Shown here piece after piece: positions 61,062-64,000 of a stretch of DNA of 64,000 nucleotides. This DNA comes from Notamacropus eugenii (lineage: Eukaryota; Chordata; Mammalia; Diprotodontia; Macropodidae). Position 1 is the stretch's first letter. Every line of letters starts with the position of its first letter. The stretch lies in assembly GCF_028372415.1 (NCBI RefSeq), contig NC_092873.1:348277390-348341389 (forward strand), written 5' to 3'. Made by a program: the position numbers and the translations under genes. Under the pieces are notes generated by a model. It was not told where the DNA came from. It did no database searches and saw nothing but the letters and a program-made list of their open reading frames with translations.

Positions 61062-61138
61062 AGGCTGTGTTGGTTGAACTCAGGTCCTCCTGACTCCTGC
61101 ACTGGTGCTCTATCCACTGCACCACCTAGCTGCCCCTA
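61062..61138 (-). repeat. SINE head fragment
   Basis: GAACTCAGGTCCTCCTGACT, then GTGCTCTATCCACTGCACCA and CCTAGCTGCCCCT: the 5' end of a tRNA-derived SINE only. Confidence 0.85.
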
Positions 61139-61604
61139 GGCTATTTTGGTTATTTAAAGGTCCCTTGAATGATGCCCCTGATCCTGAGTCACCGCAAGAA
61201 AGTTGTGTTGATGTGTGTGTCTGTGTGAGTGTGTCTGTATGAGAACCAGAGGGCACAACATTCCGAGGAATGGGGTCTGTAACTCCCCAGCCTTTGACTT
61301 TATGCCCAATACTGATACCGACCTCTTGATCTCCTGCCCGGATTCTGAGGCCAGAGCTGTGGTTTTCTCACCAAGCTCAGCAGAGGTCACAGGCACATTT
61401 TGCAGAGGCTGGTGGCCAATAGCAAACTTCCCTTTGAGCAATTGGGAAATAATACCATTTTATGTGAGGGTTGGGGTGGAGACAGGGAGGAAAGATGGGC
61501 TGGACAGGAGGCTGTGTCTGAACCATTAGCGAGAAGCTTTTCACTATAGAAACTCCATAGGGTGCCCAGACATAGGGTGACCCTCCAGAGGTCACTGTCT
61601 AGGG

Positions 61605-61720
61605 TAGGGGTGGGGAACCTGCATCCTTGAGGCCACATGCAGCCCTCTAAGTCCTCAAGTGCAGCACATTCAACTGAATCATTTGGAGGACTTGGAGCAC
61701 TGGAGGACTTCAGAGGTCCT
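61605..61720 (+). repeat. hAT-type MITE (GGGGTGGGGAACCTGC family)
   Basis: AGGGGTGGGGAACCTGCATC start, GAGGCCACATGCAGCCCTCT, AAGTCCTCAAGTGCAGC. The second half of the palindromic element is degraded. Confidence 0.7.
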
Positions 61721-61727
61721 ACTGGTC

Positions 61728-61930
61728 ACAATAACAGTAACTGGTATTTAGGTGGCTCTTTAAAGTCGGCAAATCACTTGACATATGTCAGTTCGTTTGA
61801 ATAAGGCAGATATCATTTTGCCCATTTTTATTAGATAAGAAGAGACTCAGAAACATTCGTGCCTTATCACGGTCACAAAGGTAGAACTATAAGCAGCAGA
61901 GGTGACATTTAAACCTAGGTCTTCCTTTTC
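61728..61930 (+). repeat. MIR-family SINE
   Basis: CAGTAACTGGTATTTAGGTG, GCAAATCACTTGACATATG, CGGTCACAAAGGTAGAACT and CATTTAAACCTAGGTCTTCC occur in order. Confidence 0.65.
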
Positions 61931-62060
61931 TTCAAGTGAAGCACTCACTAGTCCAAACTCCCTTAAGCCAGAAGCTCCCTATGACATCCCTGCCAAATGA
62001 TGACCCAGCTTCCACTGAGATGGATAACTCATTCCTTCCCAAGGCAGTCCCCTTCTATTT

Positions 62061-62176
62061 TCTTCCTTCCTTCCTTCCTTCCTTCCTTCCTTCCTTCCTT
62101 CCTTCCTTCCTTCCTTCCTTCCTTCCTTCCTTCCTTCATTCCTTCCTTCCTTCCTTCCTTCGTTCCTTCCTTCCTT
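62061..62176. repeat. (TTCC)n microsatellite
   Basis: About 29 TTCC units with two single-base variants (62137 and 62162), directly joined to the 3' end of a - strand SINE. Confidence 0.95.
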
Positions 62177-62177
62177 T

Positions 62178-62292
62178 CAGGCAGTCGGGGTTAAGTGACT
62201 TGCCCAGGATCACACAGCCAGTAAGTTCCTGAAGTTCGATTTGAACTTGGGTCCTCCTGGTGCTCTATCCACAGCTCCATCTAGATGCCCCT
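62178..62292 (-). repeat. WSINE-type marsupial SINE
   Basis: Reverse-complement order: GGGGTTAAGTGACTTGCCCA, GATCACACAGCCAGTAAGTT, GATTTGAACTTGGGTCCTCC and CCATCTAGATGCCCCT. Its tail side is the (TTCC)n run. Confidence 0.88.
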
Positions 62293-62374
62293 GTCTTCTA
62301 CTTTCTAATTGTTAAGAAGTTCTTCCTTACCTCCTACTGAAGCCTTCCTTCTTTCCTGGAACTTAATGATCTTA

Positions 62375-62600
62375 GTTTATGGTTTTATAATGCTTTATAA
62401 AATGCAAAGTACTCTTTTCATAACAACCTTGTGCAGCAGGCCAGTATATCATCATTCCTATTTTACAGATGAGGAAACTGAGTCTCACTGAAGATGAGTG
62501 ACTTAACACAAAATCAACCACATAGCTAGTGTCAACACCAGGATTTGAACCCAGACCTCCTGACTCCTAGGTCCAGTGGCATTTCCATCATATCAGATTA
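62375..62600 (+). repeat. MIR-family SINE
   Basis: ATAATGCTTTATAAAATGCA, CATAACAACCTTGTGCAGC, CAGATGAGGAAACTGAGTCT and GGATTTGAACCCAGACCTCC. Confidence 0.8.
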
Positions 62601-62710
62601 CTTTTCACCACATTGTCCACTGATTCTAGATTTGCTCTCTGGGGTTAAGAGAATAACTGATTCCTCTTTCACAGGCCAACTCTTCAAAGATGGCATTCTA
62701 TAGTGTGTTA

Positions 62711-62965
62711 GGATAGCTAGATGGCTCAGTGAATAGCTCACTGGTGCTAGAATCAGGAAGACCTGAATTCATATGTGGCCTCACATAATTTACTAGCTGT
62801 GTGACCCTGAGCAAGTCACTTAACCTGTTTGCTTTAATCCACTGGAGAAGGAAATGGCAAAACACTTCAATATCCTTGCCAAGAAAATCCTACAGACAGT
62901 GTTGATATGCTCTGGTCCATGCAGTCATGAAGAACTGGACACAATTGGATGACTGAACAATAAGT
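62711..62965 (+). repeat. MAR1-type SINE
   Basis: GGATAGCTAGATGGCTCAGT, GCTGTGTGACCCTGAGCAAG, CTGGAGAAGGAAATGGCAAA, TTGCCAAGAAAATCC and GGATGACTGAACAATAAG. About 25 extra bases sit in the 3' end. Confidence 0.88.
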
Positions 62966-63269
62966 GTCTTAGGAAGGCAAGAAGATGAAACCGATATATA
63001 CCCTGTTGAGAACCTTCCTTCTGCCCTGCTACAGATGTCTCCTCTTATAGCTCCATGGGGCCTATAGCAGCACCACCCATCCATGTGACATGTAGGTGAC
63101 TCACACATATGATATGAACCTAGATCTTCCTGACGCCAGCTCTAGGACCCTCAGCAGGCTCCTATGGAAAGCAGGAGACAATCCCACCAAAGCTAGAGGC
63201 AGAGCCATGAAGAAGAATCACATTTGGAGTCACTTCTTGAATCATACTTTTTTTCCCTTGCTCTAGAGG

Positions 63270-63540
63270 AAGGGAGACAACAAGCATTTATGAAGTGCCT
63301 ACTGTATGCCAGGCACTGTGCTAGGTTCTTTACAAATTTTACCTCCTGCGATCCTCACAACAATCCTAGGAGGTAGAGGCTGTTATTCTCATTTTACAGT
63401 TGAAGAAACGGAGGCAGGCAAAGGTTAAGTGACTTGCCCAGAGACACACAGCTACTTAGCTGTCTGAGGTGTGACTTGAACTCAGATCTTCCTGAATCTA
63501 GGCACAGTGCTCTATCCACTGCACTGCCTAGCTGCCCCTA
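63270..63540 (+). repeat. MIR-family SINE, full length
   Basis: GCATTTATGAAGTGCCTACT, GCGATCCTCACAACAATCCT, GTGACTTGCCCAGAGACACA, ACTTGAACTCAGATCTTCCT and CTGCCTAGCTGCCCCT. Confidence 0.88.
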
Positions 63541-64000
63541 CATTCTTCTAGAGCACATATAAGTAAATATAAGATAATTTGAAGCAGCAGAGAGAGTACT
63601 AACACCCAGGAATATTAGATATCTCAACCCTTCACACAGAAACTTCCTCTTGTTCAACCCCTGACTGCATCTCCCATCTTCCTCAGTCTGTGTTTGGTAG
63701 GGATGCCTTCCTAACGATTTCCTGAAAAGAATTCCCTGACCTTCCTCATACAGTTATTGCTGTGACTATATCCTACCCCTTCATTCTCAGTAAGTTTTTC
63801 TCATATCTGCCGTTACTCTCTCCTGCCTCACTTTGACTCTGCTGCCTGTGTTCTGCCTGGGAATTATGATGTCAGAGGGCGCGGGCACATTACCACTCAT
63901 TCTTAACTTGTGAAGGGTTGGTGGAGCGGAGTAATGTGTCAAATGGTGAGTAGACGTCAAGGATTCCTAACCTCCTGAGGGTAGAGAATCATACACTTAG

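Larger units (their letters stand above)
31747..64000 (+). other. ARHGAP27 long intron (partial)
   Basis: From the donor at 31747 to the window end I found no exon encoding the WW, PH or RhoGAP parts of ARHGAP27, after looking for the expected WW signature (Trp, then Tyr-Tyr-Asn-Pro, then Trp-Glu). The intron therefore exceeds 32 kb, or it contains small alternative first exons as proposed at 46.3-46.5 and 59.9-60.5 kb. Confidence 0.65.

Noticed and set aside
61936-62232. Open frame with repeated Phe-Leu-Pro-Ser
   Set aside because: It is a translation of the (TTCC)n array.

Overview
The window looks like marsupial nuclear DNA. The coding exons are separated by long introns full of marsupial-type interspersed repeats: tRNA-derived SINEs of the MAR1/WSINE type, MIR/THER-like CORE-SINEs, L2 and L3/CR1 LINEs in both orientations, L1 with its marsupial-style 3' end, and small hAT-type DNA transposons. 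Many microsatellites are also present. I cannot name the species from sequence alone.

Layout. (1) 1-20,525: the 3' part of PLEKHM1 on the + strand. Seven coding exons (1169-1424, 2585-3502, 7136-7281, 11105-11298, 17075-17138, 17674-17831, 18137-18248) splice in frame into 1,848 nt, giving 615 residues plus a stop. They cover the end of the linker, two PH domains with an LC3-interacting motif between them, and the zinc-binding Rubicon-homology domain. A 3'UTR of about 2.3 kb ends at AATAAA (20501). The gene's 5' half lies left of the window. (2) 20,526-27,500: intergenic, mostly old LINE and SINE copies. (3) 27,500-31,746: the 5' end of ARHGAP27 on the + strand, with a possible non-coding first exon ending at 27925, a GC-rich promoter area, and the first coding exon (31027-31746; SH3 domain). 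(4) 31,747-64,000: the start of a very long ARHGAP27 intron. No further ARHGAP27 exon (WW, PH or RhoGAP) was recognised. The intron holds nested transposons, purine-rich and tetranucleotide satellites, and two stretches that could be internal promoters.

The two genes are neighbours in the same order and orientation at human 17q21.31, so this is conserved synteny. They are not functionally coupled in an operon sense. PLEKHM1 is a Rab7/HOPS/LC3 adaptor on late endosomes and lysosomes. ARHGAP27 (CAMGAP1) is a Rho-family GTPase-activating protein linked to endocytosis.

I found no undescribed molecular system, no CRISPR array and no convincing retrovirus or other capsid- or envelope-bearing element. 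The most interesting observations are the sequence change inside the PLEKHM1 LIR core, a grainyhead/AP-1 motif pair in the ARHGAP27 promoter, possible alternative ARHGAP27 start exons, and a multi-layer transposon nest at 39.1-43.8 kb.
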